A DNA stretch of 64,000 bases from Acidimicrobiaceae bacterium (GCA_026706815.1 JAPOYA010000003.1:70680-134679), one strand, 5' to 3'; shown: positions 18,401 to 26,891, counted from the stretch's first letter. Notes: a model not told the origin generated them from the sequence alone. Numbers and translations are program-made.

Positions 18401-18708
18401 TCGTCGGTCGACATCGACTGTTGGTGTGCCCATTTGTTGCGGGCGTCGGCTATCTCGAACACCATTGAACGGACCCCGGCGGGGAAGCCGTGTCCGAACA
18501 CTTCGCTCCAGGTGAGTTTGATGCCGGTCAGCAAGAAGGCCGCGTCTTCGGTGGAGGGTTCTCGCTGGGGATTGTGGAGCCGCTGGTTGACGGTCTGGAG
18601 CCAGTCGTCGCCGTAGAACCCCTGCCATGTCTCTTCGCACTTGGGCCGCAGCCCGTCGCGCAGCAGATCAAGCGCCTTGGAGATGCGCTCCGTGTTGGCC
18701 ATCACCAT
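15442..18708 (-). CDS. DUF499-type AAA-like ATPase with N-terminal Swt1-like HEPN domain
   Basis: 1088 residues. Residues ~1-135 look like a Swt1-type HEPN domain with the Rx4H motif ARNKWAH (R90, H95), the active site of HEPN ribonucleases. The ATPase follows: Walker A FGGGKTHSM from 244, Walker B VVLIDEW at 354-360, and further conserved segments (RTRGVLRLMALVISQLW). After about 960 there is a Pro/Gly-rich linker and a short C-terminal domain. DUF499 ATPases occur in bacterial and archaeal islands with DUF1156 methylases and helicases. The ATG has AGGGAGA 7 nt upstream. It is the last minus-strand gene of the island and the most complete subunit of the scaffold. Confidence 0.82.
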   Translation of the reverse strand: MVMANTERISKALDLLRDGLRPKCEETWQGFYGDDWLQTVNQRLHNPQREPSTEDAAFLLTGIKLTWSEVFGHGFPAGVRSMVFEIADARNKWAHQQSMSTDDTVRALDSMERVLESFGNATERQQIRSLRQDLMRQMVDEQSRSERRRTAAKPAEGRPEAGLTPWREIITPHADVASGRFDQAEFAADLFEVLSGNAESEYQDPQAFFARTYITQGLHEMLAGAARRLSGEGGDPVIELQTNFGGGKTHSMIALYHLASGEPASALPGVGDVLAAEGVSLPSDVNRAVLVGQMISPSKPEEVESQVSLHTLWGHLAYQLGGREAYELVRADDEAATNPGAALRTLFQQFGPAVVLIDEWVAYARQLNDSSDENAKRLAGGDFDTQFTFAQALTEAAAAVPDVVVLVAIPASDIETGGPRGRTALERLKNVVARKAAQWQPASPDESFEIVRRRLFDPVTAEQAKVRDGVIRAFSEMYRSHSKEFPPRVGEGEYRRRMELSYPIHPELFDRLFGDWSALDKFQRTRGVLRLMALVISQLWKRDDRSLLIMPASLPMDSGPLVSEMKKYLDEGWDPVIKSDVDGENALPLHIDTEFPHFGRFAATRRAARTVYMSSAPRPDGKRGVDVKSVVLGCAQPGEPLGQFSDALRRLSDRATHLYVDRSQYWYSLVPNVTRIAEDRASNYDDRDADDLVRPMVANQRDRGDFHAVQVFAEGPGDVPDNDDGVRLVVLAPSVAHSTGDDNSAAIKSAEKILAQRDAGPRLNRNLLVFVAADANRVGELRDAARALLAWRSIVVSSDDLQLTAHQLRQAQTKRDDSDKRVESLINETFKLVLTPHQEPGTSEIVWQTSRAAGEDSIAVRAGRKLHSEEKLISTYSGVRVRMDIDRSELWSDRGDLAVGRLWATYARFCHMPRLGSLEVLAEALSGGVASFDWEQETFAYADAHDGERWLGVRTAQHVTPTPSGLLIRPDSVPLPPEPGPVPGGAEERGGEAPSGGAPGGREPSGPTAQATAETAEPTEFYAEFQLDPVRCIRQLGEIAEHVTARLGPGVELTLEVRAKNQDGFDEATRRTVSENAANLGSRSSEFE

Positions 18709-18818
18709 CGGCGTCTCCCTTCGTCAGCTGTATCTGCTACAAGCACGGCCCACACAATGCCACGGCTATATGACATTGCAATCATCCAGCCCCCATTGCG
18801 AACCCAGGCAGGTTTGCC

Positions 18819-18968
18819 TTACGAATCCAGTTCGGGATGAACAAGAGCGAATTCAAACCGATCACTCATCGGTTTGAAGTGTTTCAAATTGTTGGTCACG
18901 ACCGGAAGATCGCGGGCTAGCGCGGTGGCGGCGATCCACATATCGTTCTCGCAACCCTTCAGAAACCA
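18819..18968 (-). pseudogene. C-terminal fragment of a PIN-domain toxin
   Basis: Residues CENDMWIAATALARDLPVVT are the C-terminal half of a VapC/PIN fold, including the conserved ENDxWIAATA helix with its acidic residue and the TNNLKHF motif. The N-terminal half with the first active-site Asp is missing: upstream, this frame lies antisense-free but out of frame within the 3' end of the next gene (stop at 18973). The fragment is therefore a remnant, probably the toxin partner once encoded downstream of the 18973-19878 gene. Confidence 0.6.
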
Positions 18969-18972
18969 CCGT

Positions 18973-19878
18973 TCACAACCCGAGAGCAGTAAGAAAAGCG
19001 CTCGCTTCCGCGTCGGAGATGGTCTCGTCCTGCAAATCCTCAATCTGGTCAACGACACTTGTTCCTTGGGATTCAACCAAGTCCTCCAAAGATCGCGAGG
19101 TCCAAAAGTTCTCTCCATCTGTAACCAGTTCGAGTTGCTCCAACGGCATGACCTTCGCGAGTTCGACTGAGACAACGGCAGAGGTCGCTTCGTTGTAAGT
19201 GACGCTCCCCTGGAGGCGAGTCCGCTCTCGCAGCGCCTCCTTGATCGCTCCGGCATGGCTGTCTTCGAAGCGGACGGTAACCGAGTTACCCAACTGGTCC
19301 CTAAGGCGAGCCGTTTCCTTCTCAAAGTCAGCTTCATAGAGGATCCCGACCAACGTGCCCTCCTCGTCGCGGCGCGTTGACTGCTGAACAGCGACTGACA
19401 ATCTCATCCGAGCTTCAGCGTCCAACACTGCCTTGCGGGGGACCGCTCCAAGCTGGGTCAGCGACAATGCCTCGTGTCGCCTGCCAATGTCTAGGTCCTC
19501 GGCCATCCCACTGAGCGCGGCAGCCGTGGCCGGAAATCCCGTTTCGGAACCATCCAATACCTCAATGACCGCACGAATTGCGGATTCCGCGAGCCGCTCG
19601 TCGTCAAGGTCCAGCGAACCGCTGTCAGAAGGCACGTCGGGTAAGGCGAACTCCAACACCAGACTGCCTTCTTTGATGTCGGTCAATCGCAGCTTCGTGG
19701 CATCGGCAATCGACCGTGGGAGCCGCCCCCTGGTACCCGGCGCTCGGCCCGCCATTTGAGCGGCGCTCCCGCGGACGGCACGCTCCACTCCCCCAAGCAA
19801 ACTGATCAGTTCAGAGGCATAGATCTCCCCCAAACGGGCATTGTCTCCGGTGAGGCCCAAAACGAGCCGAGCAGCCAA
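18973..19878 (-). CDS. Hypothetical protein preceding a PIN remnant
   Basis: 301 residues, acidic, soluble. The TTG start has AAGGAG 8 nt upstream, which decides it. The sequence alternates helical and strand-rich stretches (EIYASELISLLGGVERAVRGSA; GSLVLEFALPDVPSDSG; GTLVGILYEADFEKET; SAVVSVELAKVM), with no motif I can name. Its 3' end runs into a truncated PIN-toxin frame, and a long regulator or antitoxin-like protein directly upstream of a PIN toxin is a recurrent arrangement. An antitoxin-like role is a weak inference. It lies between the DUF1156 fragment and the DUF499 gene. Confidence 0.65.
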   Translation of the reverse strand: MAARLVLGLTGDNARLGEIYASELISLLGGVERAVRGSAAQMAGRAPGTRGRLPRSIADATKLRLTDIKEGSLVLEFALPDVPSDSGSLDLDDERLAESAIRAVIEVLDGSETGFPATAAALSGMAEDLDIGRRHEALSLTQLGAVPRKAVLDAEARMRLSVAVQQSTRRDEEGTLVGILYEADFEKETARLRDQLGNSVTVRFEDSHAGAIKEALRERTRLQGSVTYNEATSAVVSVELAKVMPLEQLELVTDGENFWTSRSLEDLVESQGTSVVDQIEDLQDETISDAEASAFLTALGL

Positions 19879-19993
19879 TATGCCATCTCCTTAGGTCTCG
19901 CGATTCCCAGTTATCTATCGACGCGAATTGCAACGTCGGAGTTTCTCGTGCGTTGCAAGCATAGGTCAGGGAATACAACTTGACTTTAAAAAT

Positions 19994-20404
19994 ATGGTCA
20001 GAGCAGAGCTTCTTGGACCGGCGCGCCGGCAGTTGCGGTGGCGGTTGCTTGGATGGTGGGCCAGGCGGTGATGAGGCGGTTGTAGGCGCCGGCTTCAGAC
20101 GCCCAGCCCTTGTCGTTGGCCTTCTGGTAAAGCAGGTAGGCGATCTGACGGGCCCGGTCGCCGTTACCACCGAGCGTGTGCAACAGTTCCGCGGCCTCCG
20201 ACTCGGCGCGGTCCAAGGCAGCAACGAGGTACTGCATCACCTCCCAAACCGTGAGACGTTGATCGTCTACGGGCGACCAGCCGGGATCGAGCTCGGTCCG
20301 CTCGAAGAGGCGGAACTTGCCTTCGCGGGCCTCGCCCACACCGGACTCTTCGATGCCCGCCAACGACGTGTTCTTGGCCCACGCCACGCTGTCAGCGTCG
20401 CCTG
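19994..20404 (-). repeat. Direct repeat copy A: displaced 3' end of the DUF1156 methylase gene
   Basis: About 411 bp, roughly 90% identical by eye to 27300-27698 and in the same orientation. It encodes the same C terminus (AKNTSLAGIEESGVGEARE ... AYNRLITAWPT ... QEALL and stop) with a 12-bp length difference near the end. Upstream coding sequence for the methylase is absent, so this copy is non-functional. The left border is at the shared ATGGTCAGAGCAGAGCTT; the right border joins an HNH-nuclease fragment. Confidence 0.9.
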
Positions 20405-20627
20405 CCCGATGCACGATGCCGCATTCGACGTCGGCCTGATCACGGTCAACGGCGGTTTTCGTGTTCACCGGGCAGGATCTTTGCGGCACAGCCTGGCAGT
20501 CGACGCCGGCGTCGACCAGAGTTTCGGCAATGCACTGCGGTCGATACTGCGCTCGCCCCTTCGCGCCGAGCCCGACAGCACCTACCTCGCCTGGCACCAA
20601 GAGCATGTCTATGTCGACGCGATTTGA
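20403..20627 (+). pseudogene. C-terminal remnant of an HNH (HNH_2-like) endonuclease
   Basis: 74 residues starting ACPMHDAAFDVGLITVNGGF and ending YLAWHQEHVYVDAI. The C-x-x-H-x-x-AFD-x-GL pattern matches the end of the zinc/HNH fold of HNH_2-type putative restriction nucleases, and the tail (YLxWHxxxV) also fits. The catalytic N-terminal part is missing; the frame runs directly into the antisense of the DUF1156 repeat. The junction at about 20402 is a recombination scar. Confidence 0.6.
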
Positions 20628-20727
20628 GCGGCGACTACCGTCAATCAGTCCCCTCGACAGAGACACATCACATAGGACTGCAGCTTTCGGCTAAGTCGGC
20701 CGCTGGAGCCCCGAACCAAGCTCAGGG

Positions 20728-22350
20728 TTACCGCGCACCTAGTCTCAGCCATTCTGACTGGTCGGTCCCGATGCGTGTGGCAGCAGAACTAAGCGTGTGG
20801 GCCACATGTGCCGCGAGATCAGGTCTCAGGCGAGTGACCACGCGATAGCGAGTGCCATTCACATCGGTGAAGTGCCAGTCCAGCCGATCGCCCTCAGCGA
20901 CTACTGCTTGAGCACCGTTCGGCGCGAATCGCACGTGTACCAACTGATGCAGATTCGTGACGAACGTGATGCAAGTGGGATCTCTATCAGGAGGACAGAT
21001 CATCGCCTTGAGCCCATTGGTTTCCTCGCTGATTGGAACGAGCGGGAATGCACGCGGACCCTCTAACCGCACACTGTCGCATAAGGGCTGGACACACAAC
21101 CACAGGTGCCAGTCCGTTTCGTTTCCGGGTTGCGGATCTTCCTCTCCCGATGGCTCACGTTTGAGAACGACACCAAGTTCGAGCCGCGGCGGCATCTCGC
21201 TTGTGCCAAGGGAATCCATCATGACGGCGAGGTTTCGGTTGGAGGCGTCCGCCCCGGTGAGCGTCGCCGTCAGTTCAGGGATTGCTTTCTTCAATGAGCT
21301 CTCGCTCAGTCCCAACTCGCGAAACCTGCACAACCCATCCGTGAGGGCTTCACGAACGAGTTCGTCGTCACCGAATTGTTTAATCCGATCCAGCTCCGCC
21401 TGTAAAGCCTCTCGTTCTGCTTCCTCCAGATCCTCTGGAATCTGCAGACTCCGCAGCCTTTGCGTCATCTGATTGAGATCTCCGGTCAATTCTATGTGTG
21501 CAACGGCACTCGGCGATTCACCAATGTTCCAAACATCACCAACGCACCCATCGTGCAACACCTGCTCGAAGTCGCTCGCAAGGAGGCGCACGAACTGATC
21601 CGCAGCGTCGGACGGTTCAGGAAGCAACGCTCGGTGAATCAAGGCGCCTGCGTCGAGTTCTGCGTTGAAGTTGGCCAGGATCCGCGGCGTCGAATCGCGC
21701 AAGGCGTTGATGCCGCTGAATGCAAACTCGGGCATAAAGCCCTTGAAGACCATCTCAAGGTCGTCGCGGATCATTTTGGGCAGTCGTCTGTAATCGCTGT
21801 CGGGCTGCCGCTGATCTTCGCCATCCGTCAATTGCGTGCCTGGCTTGCCGAAGACAAGGACGACCGTGTTGTTCCGGCGAACGATGTAATCGTAGGCGCT
21901 TTCGAACTCGGGTCGGTCAACGAGACGCTGCACGACGTCGCTGAGACTGTGGGCACCGGTGAACACCACAATGACCGTGAGACGCTCTGGGAACTGTGTG
22001 GCTACTGCTTCGATGGCCTCGATAGTCGCTGACTCGTCGCCGTCAATGAGCCAGTCAACGATCAACAGGTCGGCTATCTTTGCACCTAGCAGAACCTGTT
22101 GCTCAAGCTCTGTGCCGCTATCAGCTTCAAGCACACTGCACACCACGCCTTCCGTGAGGAACGCACGAACCAACTGCGCTGGTTGTACCGGTGTCTCGTC
22201 TTCCTCGGGTGGCACGACGAGGTCTGGCGTAGGCTCCTCCGCCAGATCGGCTCTCGACTCATCCCCAAGTCGCTCAAGGGGCCGGAAATCAGCGGCCACA
22301 CGATCGTCGATCAGCAGTGCAGTGCGGAAGTAGTCGCTGACAGCACTCAT
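20728..22350 (-). CDS. Receiver-domain protein paired with a GHKL histidine kinase (defence operon)
   Basis: 540 residues. The N-terminal ~175 form a receiver domain with every key residue: Asp15-Asp16 (ALLIDDR), phospho-acceptor Asp99 (LLIVDWL), Thr131 (VVFTG) and Lys169 (VFGKPG). A long acidic insert after the first strand makes it larger than a classical CheY fold. The remaining ~365 residues match no output domain I know; there is no HTH, GGDEF or nuclease motif. The ATG overlaps the stop of the kinase gene (ATGA, 22347-22350), so the two are coupled. The likely role is acceptor of phosphate from the adjacent kinase and effector or adaptor of the system. Confidence 0.8.
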   Translation of the reverse strand: MSAVSDYFRTALLIDDRVAADFRPLERLGDESRADLAEEPTPDLVVPPEEDETPVQPAQLVRAFLTEGVVCSVLEADSGTELEQQVLLGAKIADLLIVDWLIDGDESATIEAIEAVATQFPERLTVIVVFTGAHSLSDVVQRLVDRPEFESAYDYIVRRNNTVVLVFGKPGTQLTDGEDQRQPDSDYRRLPKMIRDDLEMVFKGFMPEFAFSGINALRDSTPRILANFNAELDAGALIHRALLPEPSDAADQFVRLLASDFEQVLHDGCVGDVWNIGESPSAVAHIELTGDLNQMTQRLRSLQIPEDLEEAEREALQAELDRIKQFGDDELVREALTDGLCRFRELGLSESSLKKAIPELTATLTGADASNRNLAVMMDSLGTSEMPPRLELGVVLKREPSGEEDPQPGNETDWHLWLCVQPLCDSVRLEGPRAFPLVPISEETNGLKAMICPPDRDPTCITFVTNLHQLVHVRFAPNGAQAVVAEGDRLDWHFTDVNGTRYRVVTRLRPDLAAHVAHTLSSAATRIGTDQSEWLRLGAR

Positions 22351-25235
22351 CGTCGGCTACTCGTCGGGTTGATGAGGAACTCGGCGCCATCACTGCAATC
22401 GCCGAGGCTGATAGACCAGCCTGCCCGCTCCAGCACTTGGCTGGCGATGGCCAACCCGAGACCACTGCCGCCGGGTTTCGTGGTGAAGCCGAAGTCGAAG
22501 ACGCGGTCAGCAATGTCGTCGGCGATGCCTGGCCCAGAGTCTCGGTATACGACGGTTTGACCTCGACAATCGAGTTTGATTGCCCCCGATTCACCGGTCC
22601 CGGCTTGGCCGATCCAGTACAGACTGTTGTCGACGAGATTCACGAAGACTGGGTAGAACGTCGACGCGTACCCCTCGATCTTCAGAGCTTGGAACTCGGG
22701 GCTGGGATCAAGCTTTACGTCCACGGTGTGCATGCGTTCGTAGAACAGTTCGCCAAGGAATCGCGAGATGTCGCTGCCCTTGATGGTGGTCTTGGCGCGT
22801 CGAATGCGTCGCTGCATGGGCGTCAGTAGCGTCAGGTAGCTGTCGAGGTGGTCGAAGTCTCTCCGCAGCGCCTCGTAGACGGGGACAAGTTGCGGGTTCT
22901 TCTTCGCCCACGAGTGGACTTTCCGCACATCGCTGCGGATGCTCGCAACCGTCTGGTTGAATTCGTGGTCCACGACGGCAAGAGCCATGCCCAACTGCAC
23001 GAATTCCAGTTGAGCGTCCGCTTGTTCCCTGAGTTCCATGATCTCCGCGTCGGCGGCCGCCGCAAGCTCGGTCGGCGTCGGTGCGTGTGACTCGAACACT
23101 GCACCGCTCGAGCGGACGAGATTTGCTACCCGTATGAACGCGCGGGTCGCCTCCTCTCCCAGCGAGTCGAGTGCGTGCTCGAATTCGGCCTGTTCCTCGA
23201 TCCATCCACTCCCGCTCGACACACTCGGATGACCCACCGCGCCCAGTCGTTGCTCAAAATCGGTGCGTAATTCGTCGAGGACAGACTTCACGCTGCCGCT
23301 CATGGTGCTGAGAGCCTGCGTCGCTTGAGTATCGGCATCACGGATTCGCTTTCGCACCGAGCCGATTCGCCGTTCGATGAACTCCTTGCGTTCGCGTTCA
23401 TCTGATTCCTTGGCCACAAGGCGCGCTTCGACTTCTACAGCCAGTTCGTCAACGGCTTCGAGCGCGGGCCGAACGTACGATTGCTCGGCATCGTCGGCCA
23501 TGCGCTCAACCTGCGCCATGTCACGGCGCATAGCCTCTGTCGGTGCGAATCCTTCGGGCTCGTCATACGCGAGCGGTTCGACGAGCCGCTGAAGCATCCG
23601 CTTGGCATCGGCCACCCTCATGGTTGCCGGCTGCAGGCGATGGACTTCGGCAAGTTCGGCACGCAACTCGCTCACTATGTCTGAGGCTTCCTGCCCGATG
23701 TCCGTTGATTCTAGGAAACGCTCGGCAGCGACAAGCTGCCTTTGGAGCTTCTTGCGGCCGGCCGCGGCCTGCTTGTCGCGATCCTTGCGAAGCTGGTCTT
23801 CTCTCACCAGGCGTTCCCGGCCCTGCTCATATGCGTGCGCCTCAGGCCCATCGGCGCGGAAGTAGCGGGCAGCTAACTCCACCAAGAGATTCTTGAGCAA
23901 CTCGCGAAAGTCCGAGTAGGCGCGGCCTCGGGTGAAACCCTCCCTACCAGCTTTTTCCTGCAATCCCGGATTTCTATCGCTGGAGAGCCGGATAGCGCCG
24001 AACATCCGTCGATAGGAGAAGAAGTAGTATCCGGCCCCGAGACTTCGTCGCTCTTCGATTTCGAGGTAGTCCACATCCGGTCGGCCGTATGGCTGCACCC
24101 GGATTCCGTCCTTGTACACGTAGAGACCGCCAAGGTTTCGTAGCTTTCTGTTCATCGTCTGGAAAGCTTCGGTGTCGAGCATCGACTCTCTGGCCAGTCC
24201 CTGCACGACCCCAACTTCGAAGGTGAACGGGCCACATCGCGGCACCGACGATCCTGGCCACGGAATCGAGACATCGGAAACCTCTTCGGCGAAGATCCTG
24301 ATGGTGCCTAAAAAATTGCCATCTTCGTCGAACTCCCCCCGGATGTGGTGATCAGCTTCATCGAATTCGGTTACATCGAAGAAGTCTCTGGGATCGAGAC
24401 GGCTCACGCTGTCGCCCCCGCCCCGGTGATCCATGAAATCGACAGAGAACTCAGGCGTTGTCGGTTCTCGGAGCCACACGTCGGTGAAACCGTAGAGGGT
24501 CCGATCAAACAGAGACGCTTCGTTTGACCCCTGGGAGTCAAGTTCTGAAGGGAATTCTATCGACGCTGGCGAAATGAGGAAAGCCGTTCCAGCCGCGCCA
24601 AGTGCCCCTAAGTCGGGAACCTCCCAACCGGGATCGTCGGGCAGCGCGTTGATCGTCGCGTGTATCGTGTCGAGCCGCTCCCGCCATGCCTTCGAGCCGT
24701 CCTTCTTGCGGATTTTCTCGACAGCTTCACAGAGTGGCTTCTTGAGGCGGAGGACGTCAGCTTCGGTCAGTTCGTCAGCGTCGAGCTCGATCAGGCCCAC
24801 GGGGACCTCGTCGAGGTCGATGCCCGGCAACTCGAACATCTGCCAGTTCACGAAGGCCGCAATCGTCGGGCTGTCTACGTGCTTTGAGATCACAAGGACC
24901 TGACTGCCGAGAGCCCCGATAGCAAATCGGCCGATGCCCTTCTCGCCTAGCTGCACCCTCGGCTGCATGCCCCGTGGTTTGGTGACGGGTGAACGATCAA
25001 GTTTGGACTCCGTGGCAATGGTGAGCCATGACCCCTGAAACGTCTCCAAGTTCATGCCCACACCGTCGTCCCTTATGACAAGCATGTTGAGTTTGCGGTA
25101 GTAGTCAGCGATGGCAATGGTGGCGTATGCGTCGTGAGCGTTCTTGAACAGTTCGCTCAACGCGGTGGGCAGGTTCGCGATCTGCTGCCTCCCGAGCATG
25201 TCGACTGCTCGCGCTCTGGCCCGGAATCCCGTCAT
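22347..25235 (-). CDS. Two-headed GHKL protein: MORC/Hsp90-like ATPase plus histidine kinase
   Basis: 962 residues from the ATG at 25235; the frame stays open 5' of this, inside the cytosine methylase gene, but homology begins here. Head one: GHKL ATPase of the MORC/MutL/Hsp90 kind with E28-LFK-N32 and DDGVGM at 56-61. A long Glu/Arg-rich coiled-coil region occupies about 470-740. Head two: a histidine-kinase core with the H-box VVDHEFNQ (His757), N-box LVDNSLYW (870), G1 DSGPG (~899-903) and G2 GSGLGLA (~923-929). The start overlaps the methylase stop by 4 bp (ATGA). It probably senses DNA or protein through head one and phosphorylates the receiver protein encoded next. Confidence 0.85.
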   Translation of the reverse strand: MTGFRARARAVDMLGRQQIANLPTALSELFKNAHDAYATIAIADYYRKLNMLVIRDDGVGMNLETFQGSWLTIATESKLDRSPVTKPRGMQPRVQLGEKGIGRFAIGALGSQVLVISKHVDSPTIAAFVNWQMFELPGIDLDEVPVGLIELDADELTEADVLRLKKPLCEAVEKIRKKDGSKAWRERLDTIHATINALPDDPGWEVPDLGALGAAGTAFLISPASIEFPSELDSQGSNEASLFDRTLYGFTDVWLREPTTPEFSVDFMDHRGGGDSVSRLDPRDFFDVTEFDEADHHIRGEFDEDGNFLGTIRIFAEEVSDVSIPWPGSSVPRCGPFTFEVGVVQGLARESMLDTEAFQTMNRKLRNLGGLYVYKDGIRVQPYGRPDVDYLEIEERRSLGAGYYFFSYRRMFGAIRLSSDRNPGLQEKAGREGFTRGRAYSDFRELLKNLLVELAARYFRADGPEAHAYEQGRERLVREDQLRKDRDKQAAAGRKKLQRQLVAAERFLESTDIGQEASDIVSELRAELAEVHRLQPATMRVADAKRMLQRLVEPLAYDEPEGFAPTEAMRRDMAQVERMADDAEQSYVRPALEAVDELAVEVEARLVAKESDERERKEFIERRIGSVRKRIRDADTQATQALSTMSGSVKSVLDELRTDFEQRLGAVGHPSVSSGSGWIEEQAEFEHALDSLGEEATRAFIRVANLVRSSGAVFESHAPTPTELAAAADAEIMELREQADAQLEFVQLGMALAVVDHEFNQTVASIRSDVRKVHSWAKKNPQLVPVYEALRRDFDHLDSYLTLLTPMQRRIRRAKTTIKGSDISRFLGELFYERMHTVDVKLDPSPEFQALKIEGYASTFYPVFVNLVDNSLYWIGQAGTGESGAIKLDCRGQTVVYRDSGPGIADDIADRVFDFGFTTKPGGSGLGLAIASQVLERAGWSISLGDCSDGAEFLINPTSSRR

Positions 25236-26359
25236 GCCGCCATCCTCGCAACTGACGCGCCTGAGCCATCCGACACTGAGGTTGGATCGCTGGACTCGTT
25301 CTTTTGAGCGCCGCCGGTCCCGAAGACATGTTTGATGAAGTGTTCGCCAAACCGCTGCGCCAGGATCACAGGGACGGCGTTCCCGATCTGGCGAGCCTGC
25401 GAAGTCAGGCCCCCGGCGAACTCGAATGAGTCTGGGAACGTCTGCAGGCGTGCTGCCTCTCGTGCGGTGATCGCGCGGTGCTCGGTCGGGTGGCCGTATC
25501 GCCCATTGCTGTAGCTGATGCACTTGGTTGTGAGTGTTGGTGCAGGCTTGTCCCATCTCAGCCGACCGTAGACATCGGTGTGGCCGGCAATGCCTCCGCG
25601 GTGGCAATCGGGCCACAAGTGCTCCGGCCAGTCCCGCCGGTCGCCACCTTCTGGAGTGGCCTCAATACGCTCGCGGTTCAGCGGCGAGAGGCGCATTGCC
25701 TTGTGGCTGTTGACTGCGGCTGCTGCAGGTCCAGCAACATCGTGGGGCAGCGAATGTATGGCGTCCCGGACGGTAACGAGCGGCTGGTCTGTCGCCGGGC
25801 CATGCGTCGGCATCGGCAGTTCGATCTCGCCGAGGCTGCTAGCGATGAGCACGAGTCGGCTCCGGGTCTGCGGCACACCGTAGTCCGCGCAGGAGATCGT
25901 ATTGAACGCTACGTGATGGGTCTTCTTCAACTCTTCGACGAACTCCTTGAGCGGGCCGCTCGACTCGGAAGCTCGCCGCATCCCCGGCACGTTCTCAACA
26001 AAGACAAGCTGTGGGCGTAACGCCTCGACAAAGCGAAGAAGCTCAAGTACCAAATCGGACCGTTCGTCCTCTTGTGTCGCGGCGTTGCGGTGGCCGGAAA
26101 ACGGCTGACACGGCGCACAACCCGCCAGCAGTCGGATGGCCTCGTCTGCGGGAGGCATCACCGACACGACCTCGTCAGTCCCCAGCTCTCGGATGTCTCG
26201 TTGAACAGCGTCCACGGTGGGGAAGTTCAGTTTGAACGTCGCGACAGCCTCCTCGTCCCAGTCCGTGGCGAACACCGGGCGCACCCCGGCAGAGGCGAAC
26301 CCCCGTGCGGTTCCCCCGCAGCCTGAGAAGAAGTCTGCTAGGACAATCTCGCTGCTCAT
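25232..26359 (-). CDS. C5 cytosine-specific DNA methyltransferase
   Basis: 375 residues, complete. Motif I LADFFSGCGGTARGF, motif IV with the catalytic Cys in GCAPCQPFSGHRN, motif VI VFVENVPGM, motif VIII region (RLVLIASSL) and motif X RQIGNAVPVILAQR are all present. It transfers methyl from AdoMet to C5 of cytosine in a target set by the region around 230-290. First gene of a three-gene operon with the GHKL kinase and the receiver protein; each junction is a 4-bp ATGA overlap. No Vsr or separate restriction nuclease gene accompanies it. Confidence 0.93.
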   Translation of the reverse strand: MSSEIVLADFFSGCGGTARGFASAGVRPVFATDWDEEAVATFKLNFPTVDAVQRDIRELGTDEVVSVMPPADEAIRLLAGCAPCQPFSGHRNAATQEDERSDLVLELLRFVEALRPQLVFVENVPGMRRASESSGPLKEFVEELKKTHHVAFNTISCADYGVPQTRSRLVLIASSLGEIELPMPTHGPATDQPLVTVRDAIHSLPHDVAGPAAAAVNSHKAMRLSPLNRERIEATPEGGDRRDWPEHLWPDCHRGGIAGHTDVYGRLRWDKPAPTLTTKCISYSNGRYGHPTEHRAITAREAARLQTFPDSFEFAGGLTSQARQIGNAVPVILAQRFGEHFIKHVFGTGGAQKNESSDPTSVSDGSGASVARMAA

Positions 26360-26537
26360 CGTGCCCTTTTCGTCACAGCCGTCACTGGCATGATCCTAAT
26401 TCGGGCGACTGGCTCCATTGGTACAGTCAACCAAGGTGCTGTGACAGCCCACAACCGAAACCCCCGGGGCGCGCACTCATGTAACCGAGTTGCAATCACC
26501 ACCTTCCGACCAGAGATGAGCAACATTGAGCCCCGGC

Positions 26538-26825
26538 TCAAGAACCGCTTCGCTCGGATATCGAGGCCAAGGGTGTCGCGAGTTTGGGAATGCTCAAGTT
26601 GATCGCCGACCACAACAAGTCAAGATCAACCCCCTGATATTGGTGGGCAAGAACGTTGCGAATGCCTTTAGCTTCGGAGTAGGGCAACCCAGGATTCCGG
26701 CGGCGGAACTCTTGTGAGAATCTCCCCATCGCGTCACCGATGATCTCGACCAGACGTTCCGCGGCGCGACGCGCCATTAGATTATCGTCCAAGCCACGTC
26801 TGCCCAGCTCTTCTATCGCCCCCAG
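26538..26825 (-). CDS. hepT: HepT-like HEPN ribonuclease toxin, N terminus uncertain
   Basis: The conserved frame reads AIEELGRRGLDDNLMARRAA ... GIRNVLAHQYQGVD, with the RNVLAHQY motif (Rx4HxY) of HepT ribonuclease toxins intact. A TTG at 26792 would start an 84-residue protein, but family-like sequence continues upstream in frame to about 26825 and then loses similarity, and an upstream GTG (at about 26894) opens a different frame. The first ~20 residues of a normal HepT are therefore missing or frameshifted. The partner MntA lies 100 bp upstream. The toxin may be inactive or start at a non-standard codon. Confidence 0.6.
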   Translation of the reverse strand: MGAIEELGRRGLDDNLMARRAAERLVEIIGDAMGRFSQEFRRRNPGLPYSEAKGIRNVLAHQYQGVDLDLLWSAINLSIPKLATPLASISERSGS

Positions 26826-26891
26826 TTCCGTACACCACGCCCAAGATTTGCTCCACCAGTTCGGCGTCGGCTGTCCCGGAAATCTCGGGAT

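Noticed and set aside
25236..25616. N-terminal extension of the GHKL kinase frame
   Set aside because: It lies inside the cytosine methylase gene in another frame and has no similarity; the ATGA overlap at 25232-25235 gives the natural start.
26356..26613. 85-codon frame upstream of the cytosine methylase
   Set aside because: It overlaps the end of hepT and the methylase promoter, has no ribosome binding site and no domain character.
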